A stretch of 64,000 nt of DNA, taken from Trichoplusia ni (taxonomy: Eukaryota > Arthropoda > Insecta > Lepidoptera > Noctuidae). The stretch spans positions 18,019,328-18,083,327 of the forward strand of contig NC_039480.1 of assembly GCF_003590095.1 (NCBI RefSeq). Reading direction: 5' to 3'. How positions within the stretch are numbered: position 1 is the first letter of the stretch; every line of letters begins with the position of its first letter. The notes under the pieces are model-generated. The model did no database searches. It was not told where the DNA came from and saw only the letters and a list, made by a program, of their open reading frames with translations. Of the stretch, positions 12,811 to 24,044 are shown one piece after another. A program made the position numbers and the translations under genes.

Positions 12811-12854
12811 AACGATCCCGCACACACAACACTAGTTGTGTGTGCGGGATCGTT
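12811..12854. repeat. Perfect 20-bp hairpin with 4-nt loop
   Basis: AACGATCCCGCACACACAAC at 12811-12830 is followed by ACTA and then its exact reverse complement at 12835-12854. There are no mismatches in 20 pairs. Confidence 0.9.
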
Positions 12855-12859
12855 TAGGC

Positions 12860-14565
12860 ATTGAATAGATTGTAAAAAGTACAACTTACACAACTTTAAG
12901 TGATATATAGTGCAAAAATATTAATAAAATAAATACTACCCAACAAAAAACCGATTTGAATCGGTTTTTAAATAGTATTAATCTATAATCAGATATATTT
13001 TATACCTATATGGGTATCATGTTATTATTTTTAATATTATATCATTATGCATTATAATTAGTATCACTTCAACAAGGTAGTAGTAACATTAATCATAATT
13101 ATTACGCGTAGTAGCAACAAATGCCTACGACGTAGCAGTGCGTAGCTTTTGCTCATGCATTTTAAGGTGCGTTTCCACCGACGCTAAACCGAGTGGAACG
13201 GGTTGTGAATGTGTGTATCTCTGTCGGAACTTCAGTTTGATTGCCCAATGTAATCTAGCTTTGATGGAAACGTACCCATGTCGTTTACAGCAATCCCATG
13301 GTTACAACTCAAAGTAATCAAGAAAACATGGCTTTGATACGCAAAGTTATTAGTAGCCGCGTTCTGATCTTGTTATGTATGTAAAATGCATAATATATTA
13401 TATGTAACTTGATAGTCAGAGAGCTAGTAATGTTTTCGATTACATTAACATAGAATTATCTCTCCTAAGTTCTGTTGTACAGATCGTTAGGGTGCCCAGG
13501 TTTCTTGGTCAGAATCCGGACAGTGATTTATGGATTTTGAGGAATATTTTTCTTTGTGTGATGTGATATTTTATGGAAATACCATTAAGGTAAAAATACT
13601 CCTTACAATTAGTTGCAAACTTCAAGTAGTCAATCGGTGCACCCTCTCAAAAGTAATTATCATTAAAATATTTAAAGTATCAAGTCAAATTTCATGTAAG
13701 TAAAATCGGCTTTGTGTTCGGCCCCGTCTTTTGGAAACAGGTTGAAAATAACAAGACGGAATGCGAAGTAAAATAAACTTTTTTGTGTCAATATTTTGAC
13801 ACTATTATGACAGAACATTTTTTATGTAAGTCATGCAAACTTATTTGCCTGTATCCATGAAATGAAACAGTGAACTCAAAATCAATATACACAGTCACCG
13901 TGTCGTCTGTCCTTGATTATTTATATGACGTCTCCCTCCAGTCGTAAACAAAGCTCTTAACTAATTTCAATGCGAGGTGTGGCACATTCATCCGAATCAT
14001 TCGCAAAGGGAAATGGTTTCGAGTGTCCGAACCTTGGCTTACGAGGAGACAGGGAATATGAACCAGTGTGTAAATGTCTAATGCTCTCTTAGAAAAGTCA
14101 CCAAGTCCACTATGACTGAAGTCATTTCAGATCAAGTCATCACTATGACTTAGTGATTTCAGATTTGACTATTTGGTCACTCTCCTCTACTTTTCGTAAA
14201 AACGTTAGAAATATTTTTAAAAATTGACAATGAAACCAACAGACCCGGAAAGATGATTACCTAAACTAAAGTACCAAAATGAGTATTTGGGCCTAAACGC
14301 AATTAATGAGAAATTCGTTTCGAGGATTCGGTAGGCTTTTACGGCGTTCTCAGAATACTAGAGAAGGATGTAGTTGATATATTTAGGAAGCCATTCCGGC
14401 CTTCAATGGCGAAAGCTTTTCTTCGAACAATTTGTTATTCAATTATCATTTGTCTATTGTTATTAATTTGTCTATGAAGACCTATTTATTTAGTATTCAA
14501 CACATTGCAAATAAATTCCAGGAACAACACACTTCTGGAACCTGGTCTAGATTGGAAGGGAAAAG
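12860..14565. other. Intronic AT-rich stretch, no gene seen
   Basis: No exon-like frame or assignable repeat was found. Confidence 0.4.
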
Positions 14566-14570
14566 GAAAA

Positions 14571-14744
14571 GCCACGGATAGCCAAGTGGTTGAGGTCACC
14601 ACACCAAACCGATCCCCGGACAAACATTTCTGTGATCCACGAATGCTTGTTCTGAGTCTGGGGTTCTTTGTGTATGTAAAAACCCCCGTGACACAAGGAT
14701 TGAATTCCTTATTGCGGGAGTCATTATTTAAAAAGAAAAAAAAA
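14571..14744 (+). repeat. SINE type S3 with poly(A) tail, B box lost
   Basis: Order along the plus strand: ACGGATAGCCAAGTGGTTGA head, GTGATCCACGAATGCTTGTT core, CCCGTGACACAAGGATTGAA, TGCGGGAGTC, then an A-rich tail. The expected GGTTCGATCCC box is missing, collapsed to CGATCCCCGG. The copy is probably transcriptionally dead. Confidence 0.7.
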
Positions 14745-14749
14745 TGTTT

Positions 14750-16255
14750 CAGCAGAATGTCGCCTTTGCGTGTTTTTCAAATCAACGTTTTTCAAAATGT
14801 TCTTTAGACCTTTGCAGATTTGTTGTGAAGAGGAAGGCCGACAAGGTGTGGTCAGACACATTTACAAACATATTAAGCATTCAGGGTAATCCGAGCTTAG
14901 AACAAACATGTGCTTATCTCAATAAAGAGATGATGATTATACGCGCAGTAGTGCTCTGTTTGAACAGGTCTGTGCAGTTAACTTAAGCTTATAGTTGATT
15001 GCTTCAACCGTTACCGCAGTGCTAATCTATGTTTACATTTTTTCAGATGGGAAATCATTAAATAATTTCATCTGGTTTAGTGTACCGGGTAACGGAATCT
15101 ATTATGGTACCTTAATATGTCAAACTTTTTTCTCGTTTCTTAGTAAACTATTTCGCCATATTTATCATTATGGTATCAGCATGGCATCATCCACTGTTAC
15201 TGTGTTAGTATCCTAAGTGTCCTTTTTTCTACTTCTTTCTTATTTTTCATACGGTTGATTAAGGTCCTAGTATCCGAGTTTAAACTGGTGCCTCTGACAA
15301 AGCTCTACAATTCAATATTATCATATCAAGATACAAAAACACTGACTAATAAATATTTTAAAGAATGATTAAATACGATAATCGTACTACAACCTGTTGC
15401 ACGTCTAGTAACCTACGCTTGCCATTTACGCACAACATAACCTGGGCTATGACGACAAAAGAACTTGCGCTAAAAGTAGAATTTTAGAACTAAAATTAAT
15501 AGTAAAAGTGGGTGTTATAGGCCTACAATAGACCCAATATATTTTCTAAAAACGCGTGGGATATTGCGTACGTCTCACCTCTTAGCTTGTCAGCTGTTTT
15601 GATGAAAAGATGCTCTATTCATCTGACCTCAGACTGGTCTTAAGTCGTGAGACCTAAAGTCATGACTTAAATGGTGGATAATTGTATATATAGGATCATA
15701 ATTAGAGAAACAGTTTGGTTTCGTCAGTAATAAGCCACTGGAACCAATTAACGCAAGTCCATTTTAAAAATAACTTGCCCAAGAAGGTGTCTCACAATTT
15801 AATACTACAAACAAAAATCATCTGTTAAATGAGAACTCCGCTATTGAATATTAATACGGTCCACATCGTTCATCATTCACATTCTGTAGGCTAGACGTTA
15901 TTATTTTTATATTCAGGTATTGATTTATCACTTAGCCCAAAAAAGTGACAAATGCGTACAATGGTAATGACGAGTCGAGGTCACGTGACACGTCAAAAAA
16001 CAAATACTGTCGTTTCTTATGCACGTAGAAAATGATAATTAACCTTTCATAATTACATTCAACACACATTGTTAGGATTTATGTGAAAAAAATACATTTA
16101 ACTAACTTGCAAAACAAACCTAAAATTACGCTTAAAATCTCATAACGTACTCTAGCATTTGTTTATTCCATTCTTCAAATTGAATCAGACACTTTCCAGT
16201 CACACACAAATTAAAACAAATATTGCTTAATTTTACTATTCAAATATTTATGATA
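14750..16255. other. Intronic AT-rich stretch, no gene seen
   Basis: No splice-bounded coding signal was found. It contains the E-box palindrome listed separately at 15980. Confidence 0.4.
15980..15989. promoter_or_regulatory. Perfect CLEAR-type E-box palindrome GTCACGTGAC
   Basis: A 10-bp exact palindrome matching the extended E-box bound by bHLH-zip factors of the MITF/TFEB/USF class. An identical site occurs at 45654-45663. Function is inferred from motif identity only. Confidence 0.35.
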
Positions 16256-16261
16256 AAGAAT

Positions 16262-16345
16262 TACTAGCCTAGAATATCCCACAGTTGGGTAAAGGCTTCC
16301 CAACTCTCCTTCCACTTGTCTCTCTCATGAGAAGCGAATGAACAG
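16262..16345 (-). repeat. LINE 3'-end remnant
   Basis: AATATCCCACAGTTGGGTAA and the following GGCTTCCCAACTCTCC resemble the common lepidopteran LINE tail CCCACTGCTGGGCAAAGGC. The (GAT)n end is not preserved. Confidence 0.45.
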
Positions 16346-16984
16346 TTCGGTAAGAATGCATCCAGGTCATCACAGATACATAAAACTATTATTTACCTCA
16401 CTCATAATATTGCAACTATTATTCACCAATACAACATATTAAGCTTGATACTGTATTAACTAAATTCCTGCAGCTCTATTGCCTTGTAACGTCCAACATG
16501 GCTAAATAAACGAAGATACACGTGTTATATACATAGATAGTTTAAGGACAGTATAGCTACAATATACAAGGTGTGATCAAAACTCCTGGGGGTTAACCAT
16601 CACCTGTTCAAACAATGACATAGTTGAAAGCGAGAGAGATCATTCTATGCCGTGTAGTGAGGCTCTGTTATTTTTATTTATTTACAAAGAACGGCACATA
16701 ATACCACTTACACTTTGCTTAAAAAGTTACATTTTAAAACTTACTCTTATACTATCTACAAACAAGATTTGTAAAAAAGACACAGTAACTAATTATTTCA
16801 TCCATTATTCATCTCACAAAACTTCAAACATGCTAACATAAAAAATTGCCTAGCTCTCGATTCCCTCGCAAACACGTCACACTCAGGTATTGAATCCAGG
16901 AAACGGTTTAACAATTTCAAAATACATGGAACCGGCGAATTAGCTCTACTTATGCTTCCAAGGCTGCAATGGTAATAGTCTGCA

Positions 16985-17073
16985 CGGACAGGCAAGTGGG
17001 ATAAGTGACCGTGGATCCCCGCTGAGGAAAGCATTTATGTGACTCACGAATGCTTGTGTTGAGTTTGGATGTC
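16985..17073 (+). repeat. SINE type S3 fragment
   Basis: GGATCCCCGCTGAGG, GACTCACGAATGCTTGTG and GAGTTTGGATGTC follow the S3 core order. It is truncated and abuts the family E copy at 17083. Confidence 0.45.
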
Positions 17074-17082
17074 TTAGCCTTA

Positions 17083-17182
17083 GCCTGCTAGCTTATCGGG
17101 AAGTGCCTCAGAGTTGAGTTGCGAAAATCCAACCCGAACGACAAAGAAACAAACAAGAAACTTTGTGTAGAAAAACGTGGAA
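17083..17182 (+). repeat. Dispersed repeat family E
   Basis: CTGCTAGCTTATCGGGAAGT, then GAGTTGAGTTGCGAAAA and CCAACCCGAACGACAAAG. The same block occurs at 38632 (plus) and at 36420 (minus). Class is unknown. Confidence 0.55.
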
Positions 17183-17567
17183 AAATAATAAATAAATGTG
17201 ACAGATTAACATTTTTAAGAAATAACTTTACTTTAAACTATTTAAGTATAAAAAAGCTTTGTGTCATTTCAGACTCCCGCTTGCCTAGTTTTCTTTAGAA
17301 ATATGTCAGAAAAAAGTGCTGATATCGCTCTGAATGCATTCCAGTAACACCATGTATTCATTCACCGTGGGTAGCTCACCACCCACCAGTCTCCAAGGAG
17401 TTTCAGGTTTCAGCTCTTGTTGATGTGATTTCTTTGCTGTGGTTTTTCATTTTAATCCAATTGTGATGTGGGTTGTTGAAGTGAACAAGATTTTTTTTTC
17501 ACACACGGTTATCTGATCCCAAGCTAAGCAGAACTTGTGTTATGGTAACCAGACAACTGATAAACTT

Positions 17568-17733
17568 ACTTATATATTTCTAAATACATACATATTATAG
17601 ATAAATTACACCCAGACACCAGAACAAATGATCATGCTCATCACACAACATTTGTCCTGGGCGGGACTCGAACCCACGACCTCCGGTATAGCAGTCAGGT
17701 TCACTAACCACTAGACCAACAAGCCCGTCAAAC
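17568..17733 (-). repeat. tRNA-derived SINE, type S2, well preserved
   Basis: On the minus strand: CTTGTTGGTCTAGTGGTTAG (A box), GGAGGTCGTGGGTTCGAGTC (B box), CCGCCCAGGACAAATG, then GTGTCTGGGTGTAATTT and a TATGTATGTATTT tail. It is the best S2 copy in the window. Confidence 0.8.
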
Positions 17734-17739
17734 ACATTA

Positions 17740-18590
17740 CGCATTACGAGGTGTAAATAAAAAGGGAAAATGGGTGACATTTTAAAGTTAACTTTATTTT
17801 ATTAATTGGTTCATTGCTATTTAATAAAGTAGTGAAAGATGAGTTTAATTACCTATATCGATGTATAAAATTTCACAAATATATTCCTAAAACTTTTTTG
17901 TGATCGTCTTATTAGTCCACAGTATGAGAATCTTCTGTTTAGTGGTCATCTTACTAGTCGAGAATTTTAATTGAAATAGAATAATGATTAGATGAATCAT
18001 CGTTTGCAGGTAGTCGTATATCAAGGACATAAGTAGTGTTGAAAATACTTTATAGTCATTTTTTTTAATCAATCAAAATGTTACTGAATGGATTGCATTA
18101 TTTCTTCAATTATTTTTAAAACTTGCTTAAATCATACAGTTTCACAAAAAATGCACATTTTTGAGACGTTAATAAACTGATGAAAGAGCCTTTCTTTATT
18201 ACACAAAGATTAGGTAAATATTCTATATAATTTAAGAAAAATAACTACGAGATGAACGACGTAATTTGATTAACGTTTTGTTATAACCAATAAAACCATC
18301 AATCATCACGCGCCATGATTAAATTGACACAATTATTTCTCCATCGAAACAATTACTTGCGTACTGTATCCAAATGGGTTTTACAAAAAAGTCGGATCAT
18401 AAGTATTACGAATATACCACCCACATATAAATACGAGTGCGTTAATAATGTTCTAGGCAATATGTCCGAATATTTACGATAGCGACCGACGAAAGTCCCC
18501 AAAATATCGCTTTCGTAAAAGGTATCCTCGCTCAGGTATCACTCGGCCCAGATTTCCGTTCAAACAATATTTCATTAGCCTCGGGTTTTC
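17740..18590. other. Intronic stretch leading into the promoter block
   Basis: AT-rich until about 18470, then rising GC and CpG content up to about 18740. No coding exon was recognised. Confidence 0.4.
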
Positions 18591-18654
18591 AATAAATATT
18601 TGTCGCTCTCGCCGCTCGTCAGATTTTTCTTTCTCCCTAGGAAATCTCCTGTCC

Positions 18655-18688
18655 TCAGTCGCTGATTGGGAGGCGAAGTGAGCGGTCG
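18655..18688 (+). promoter_or_regulatory. Core promoter: initiator plus DPE at exact spacing
   Basis: TCAGTC at 18655-18660 matches the arthropod initiator, placing +1 at the A, 18657. GGTCG at 18684-18688 falls exactly at +28 to +32 and fits the downstream promoter element consensus RGWYV. No TATA box is visible, as expected for DPE promoters. GATTGGG and CCCAATC in inverted orientation lie just downstream. The block is GC- and CpG-richer than its flanks. It lies inside the large minus-strand intron, on the opposite strand. Confidence 0.6.
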
Positions 18689-18885
18689 TGCGTCGCGCAC
18701 CCAATCCTGTATCGTCGACGAGACATTCGAAATTTTCAATTTGTATTTTAGTTTCCATTCGTGTGTTCTGACGTTGGATGCGATAAAAAGTGTAATTTGA
18801 ATTTTGAGTGTAGTTTGTGTGTGTTTTGTTTCTTTTGACTTGAGTTGAAGCTGATTTGTTCGCGGGGACCTCAATAGGATGTAAT
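18657..18885 (+). other. Predicted non-coding first exon with GTAAGT donor
   Basis: From the predicted start site the sequence runs 229 bases to a strong donor GTAAGT at 18886-18891. Each ATG inside is quickly followed by a stop (for example ATG CGA TAA), so the exon would be 5' UTR or a non-coding RNA. I found no downstream plus-strand coding exon that must belong to it. A long minus-strand open frame across this block (18474-18920) is best explained by its GC-rich composition. Confidence 0.4.
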
Positions 18886-18891
18886 GTAAGT

Positions 18892-21865
18892 AATGAACAA
18901 ACTTTTATTGGTGGTCGCAAGTGGACGCAATAATTATATCTTTGTTTGGCTTCCCGTCATAAATGTTGTCGTTGATTGAGGTTCTTTCCGGACTTACAGG
19001 ATAGTTTCGGACTTTACATTTTTTCAGTAATTACTTTTGAAAGCGGGTTTTTTTGTAACAATTGTGGTACGATATATTTATTCTCTTTTAAAGTAATTCC
19101 AGTTGGAATATGGTTTTAAGCCACATATATGGGATTTGTTATTTTTTTTGTTTTCCAGCCACATTCAATTAATTAAACAACTTTATCACATTTAAAACTC
19201 TTACATTTGCTATATTTTTTTTTATATAAAATTTTCTAGAATATAATAATATCCTTGTTTTGAGTTTGTGCTTTAATAGCTATCAATAATAAAATATAAA
19301 GTTATTTGACAATTTAAACGTAATGAAAATAATTTGGAATCGCATGTAGGTCAATTGTATAATAAATTTTATGCTAATTGAGTTTTAATTTAATTTTATT
19401 GCAAAATCAAAATTAAATTATCTCGAACTATCAGAATGCAAATAAATTGTTTTGGTATATTGCTTAAATAACATAAACATGGCACAAAGGTTCGTTATTA
19501 ATTGATTCAAAAATATATCCCACCGTTGGTAAAATTGGTTTTAATACGGTTTTCATGCTGTAAATGTTTCCCGCAGGGTTTTCTTGAGCGTATGTGATGT
19601 GCTGGCAATATAAACCCTTAATAAAGGGCGAAATCTTATACTATTGAAGGAGATGTCATTGTGATTGATCAATTACCTTTTTTGTGAGTCCAAAAAAGGA
19701 AGTTATTTTCGAATTCCGGACTCGGTTGTATTTTACACGTGTAGAAATGTTTTATCTTCAAGGTTGAAGAATTTAAGTATAATATTTTCTTTCTTTTTGT
19801 TGCCAAAATGAAATAAAATCATTTTTTCTGTAAAAAGAATACGACATAGCTTATGCATGTCATATTTTTTTAACTCTCAGAAAAAAAATTGAAACAAAAT
19901 CCAGATAGAAACTATAATTGTTGTAACTTTTGAGCTGATTTTGAGAAAATTTAATCATTTTTTATCACTCTTAGTACCATTGTCTTCAATAATATTTAGG
20001 TAGGTACTTTGCAAATATCGAACTTTTGTTGCAGTTGCAGTGTTTCCATTCAACCAACTTTTAAATGAGGTGATGAGGGATTTTACCGATTACAATGAAC
20101 TTCTTAGCAAAAATACATATTTCTTATATCCATGAAATCATATACAAAGGCGGACTTAATATAATGAAACATTCTACTGCCATTGGGTGAAGCAGAGAAA
20201 GCAAGAATTAGGTTCATTGGCAATATGTGACAACACTACTTGTTTAATTTATACAATTCTATATATTTTTTTGTCTCATATTTTCTTTTCTCCAAAGCCT
20301 TATTTCAATAGGTCAAGTATTGGAAGTTTAAAATAAAGAACTAGAATGTTTACTAGATATCTTGGGAGAGTTATCTGGTTGACACCCAAATAAATAATAA
20401 TACAGTTCAACCCAGTTTATCTAGATTTAGATCTCTCGAAACCACAACTTTTCTCAAATAGACTCAAGATTATTGCATGCCGCCAAATATACTGAGAACT
20501 CTTGGTTTTATATCAAGTATCTTGCAACATCAAACCAAAAACAGCACAGCGCAAATTGTAGAATGATTGCTGTCTTTATTTCGTCAGTAGGTAATCATTG
20601 TGCACATTTTGCAGACGTACTGCATTCGCAAGACACGTAATACATACATATCTGTGCCGCAGTGGTGAGACGTTCTCAGAATATTTGGCTGGATGCAGTC
20701 ATCTTCAGTCTATTTAAGACGGGTTGTGGTTTCCGGACTAACTCGATCGGATTTAGCATATGACTATGTTATATGGCTATATTTTCGTTGGGTTTAGAAA
20801 TGAAACTTGATGATGTAAAGAATGTTCTCTTTACCTATGTTTTTGGAATTTTTTTTTGTATTGTTTTAAAATGTAATTTTACGTTTTTTACTGGTATTCT
20901 GTGAAGTTTTCACTGCTGAAGCACTTAGGATGCGTGCAATATGGGTTGTTATCTATTTGTTTTTTTATCTTTTGACGAACGAAAGGTATTACAACTATAA
21001 AAAATACTTAGTGTTTTCGATTTTGATGTAGGCTGAAAGACAGATATCAAATATCTATTCCCTTTCATTCTGACTCAAGTAGTGGGACGATAAGGACTTT
21101 TAATAAAAATAAATGATAGTTTCTTCTTAAAACAATGATTAACGAAATATGATAACCGCAATAAAAAATGGCTCTTTTTTATTCGATTGTTTTGCTATCT
21201 TAACCTACCAGTTCCTTGTAGACATTTCAGTAATTTCATTTATTTAATTGTAGATGTCGTTTCAATTACTTTACTATGTGTTACTTCAATATGCGAGTTT
21301 AACAATTAATATTATATGACTTGATTTGATTTGATTGAATTCAATTTGTATAATTCCTTATCCATCGACGAATAAATAATATTAAATATAAATAGCTTTG
21401 AAAACAACAAGACGATAACCCTACTTGTTATAATGAGCTAAATAATTATGACATCTAAATAAATAATGGCAACCGCTTTCAAATAATCTCTTAGTCATCC
21501 CGTTCGTGGTCTTATGTTCAAATAAACGATTACTAAAACATTGTAATAAATAACACATGTATACCAAACGATGAAGTGAAAAAATAATAAAAGTTTAAAT
21601 AAACTGACAAACATGAAAAATATTTACAGTGAAATCGGAAAAACAGTTGATAGATATAACACTTAAGCATGTGTTAATGTTTGATATCTTTACGAAAATT
21701 TTATCAGAACTAAATTTGTATTGAATTGGGAACTTTCTATTTTTAAAGTCACCTTAGCGGACACTCTTGTGACCGCAAATAAAAATTTGTGGAGATTAGT
21801 TGCTCGAACGAAATCCAAAAAAAAACCGTTTAAATCACTATATTTTTATACAAAGTAGAACATAT
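18892..21865. other. AT-rich intronic stretch, no gene seen
   Basis: Very AT-rich, with long T-runs. No exon and no family from the catalogue above was found. Confidence 0.4.
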
Positions 21866-21870
21866 ATAAA

Positions 21871-22080
21871 CTAGCTGTGACATGTGACTTTCCCTGCATT
21901 TTTTCGATTATCGCTATAAAAAATAATCCCGATTTTAAGGACGAAGAAAGTGCTCTTTATGCGTTTTCAAGCTATGTGCTGTGAAAAATCTCATCATAAT
22001 CCGATCAGCAGTTTTTGAGTCAAAGAGAAACAAACATCATTTCTACTCTCACAAATTTTCTAGTGTATAATATTAGTCGT
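21871..22080 (-). mobile_element. Degraded Helitron-type element
   Basis: Minus strand ends CACAGCTAG followed by T and begins near CGACTAATATTATA. It belongs to the TCCCTACTAATATTATAAA group (compare 40351). The 3' hairpin is not preserved. Confidence 0.5.
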
Positions 22081-22442
22081 ATGAATAGTAAGACATAATA
22101 CTGATCAGGCCATTACAGTTAGATGCTGGTATCATTTCTGTATAGAGCAAGTGATGTAATCAGATCCTTGACATACTCAAAGGATGTCATTATTCCTCAT
22201 CAAAGTCTTTTATCGTTCAATAGAGGTTTCAATTGTGAAATTCTGTCGACGATTTGTCATACAGACACATATATATTGATGTCAAACGACTCACGGTATA
22301 TTAACTCTAAGTATAGCGAAGTATGTAGCTCCTAAAATAAGAAATGGTTTTGGCTTTTTGAATTTGAAGTTAACATATATTACTCCTTTTATTATTTTTG
22401 GTCAATTTGATGCTTTTTCTGGGACCATTACAGAATATCCAT

Positions 22443-22701
22443 TTCAAGGTTTTTGTACCCATGGATAAAAAATTCAACTGAGATAACGGAGTATCAGTAT
22501 GTTCGTCTATCCATCGGTTGCCAGGCGGTTTTTCATGAACCGATGGCTAGACAATTAAGTTTTTACAAATGATGTATTTCTTATGTTGGCGCTGTAAAAA
22601 GGTTAAGCAATTATTTTTTTGTACATTTGATTTTACATATCCTATTTGTATGGAAATACAAATACAACGCCCGTAGTATTGCGAATCTGACTCGCACTTA
22701 A
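22443..22701 (-). repeat. Dispersed repeat family C, near full length
   Basis: Left end TTTTTGTACCCATGGATAAA, a GTCTATCCATCGGTTGCCAG block, and right end GAATCTGACTCGCACTT, all in reverse orientation relative to the copy at 7433. Confidence 0.65.
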
Positions 22702-22743
22702 TATTTGGACACTTCTTGTTATTCATGACTGTGCCATGTTAAT

Positions 22744-22778
22744 TCCCTGAACTTCCACAGTTTGTGGAAGTTCAGGGA
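22744..22778. repeat. Perfect 16-bp hairpin with 3-nt loop
   Basis: TCCCTGAACTTCCACA at 22744-22759, loop GTT, exact reverse complement at 22763-22778. Confidence 0.9.
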
Positions 22779-22784
22779 GTGAAG

Positions 22785-23915
22785 TGTTTATCCAAACCTA
22801 AAATACATTGCTGCATCATTTAATAAAGATCTATATTTATTTGTGTATTTACGATAAAAGTGAAAGTCGTTAAAATATCTTTTGAATAGATAAACCCTTT
22901 AGAACCTCACGTCCACAAGCCTTCAACACATGTAAAATTTCAATATGATTTAATTTCGTTCAGAATCGACGTTATTGCTAGAATATTAATGAGGGGTGCA
23001 GAGTGTGCGGCCGCCATCTTTATACGAGTAAGCTATAATAGGGTTAGTTTAATATAGATAGGTTTTTTATTTTTTTGTGTTACTAAGTACATATAATTTT
23101 GTACTATCACGTTGATTTTCAAAATCCTAGATAGAGTTTGCGGAAACTCAGACTTTTTGAAATTGCTTGTTTTGTTAAGATTGATGGTCATTCAATGAGC
23201 GTGATATATTGCAGACAAGTATATTAATTTAAGCTCCATATTAGTCAGTGTCAGTAAATTGCATTAATTATTTTTTTTAACAAATACAAATAAATGAGTT
23301 TTGAAGATATATTAAATTGTGGTTCCCGGAGGCTATTTATACATTCTTGACAGTCTGTTCAGTTTTAAGCTAGAGGGTTTGACAGAGCAGTCCTTACTAA
23401 GAGGTAAAAATGGGTTGAGGATGATATTAAAAAATTAGTGACGTTTCATAACCACTGAAGACAGAAAAACCAACATCAGAAGCATAGTCCCAACCACGCC
23501 ATAAACCACACGATAACAATACTAATTTTAACCTACACACATCATAAATAATGTATAAAAAAATCCATCTGAAAGTATCTATTTAAAACCTTTAACTTCC
23601 GGAAGATGTAGGGAACCCTCGGTATAAACTTTCTAACCTATTGAGGATGCATTGAATTATTTACCAGTTAACTGCTTTTTGCTTTCGTGGTAAAAGGGTA
23701 CACCAATTGGCTTGTAGACTTGCTGATTGCCTAAAGTAAAGAGTCCGGATATAAATAATGTAAGTGGGTTAGTCCGAGCTCGTTGCAAGCCTACTTTACT
23801 GATTAGGTCCTTTTGGTCTTTTAAAAGAGTACTTCCACTAAACAAATTTTGAGAAATCGGCTCTTAAAAAGAATAAATAGAGGCAGGATACAAGTTAGTC
23901 AGACTAACGGTAAGG
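22785..23915. other. AT-rich intronic stretch, no gene seen
   Basis: A minus-strand open frame at 23657-23845 looks somewhat protein-like but has no splice borders and no GC3 signal. I do not call it. Confidence 0.35.
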
Positions 23916-23920
23916 TCACT

Positions 23921-24039
23921 TTCTTATTTTTTTTAACTACTCCCGCACAAAGTCACCCAGAGTCAATTCAACCATTCTTGGACAATACAAATGCTTGTCC
24001 TACACGGAGATCAAACGGGCGACACGTCGAGCACAGTCG
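23921..24039 (-). repeat. Degraded SINE type S3
   Basis: A T-run (tail), ACTCCCGCAC, then AAATGCTTGTCCTACACGGA and a degenerate B-box region (GATCAAACGGGCGACACG) are in S3 order on the minus strand. Confidence 0.5.
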
Positions 24040-24044
24040 ACTAT

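Noticed and set aside
18474..18920. Longest open frame in the window (148 codons, minus strand)
   Set aside because: It runs antisense across the GC-rich promoter and first-exon block, where stops are rarer. The protein is basic and low in structure, with no domain. The Inr/DPE/donor reading explains the block better.
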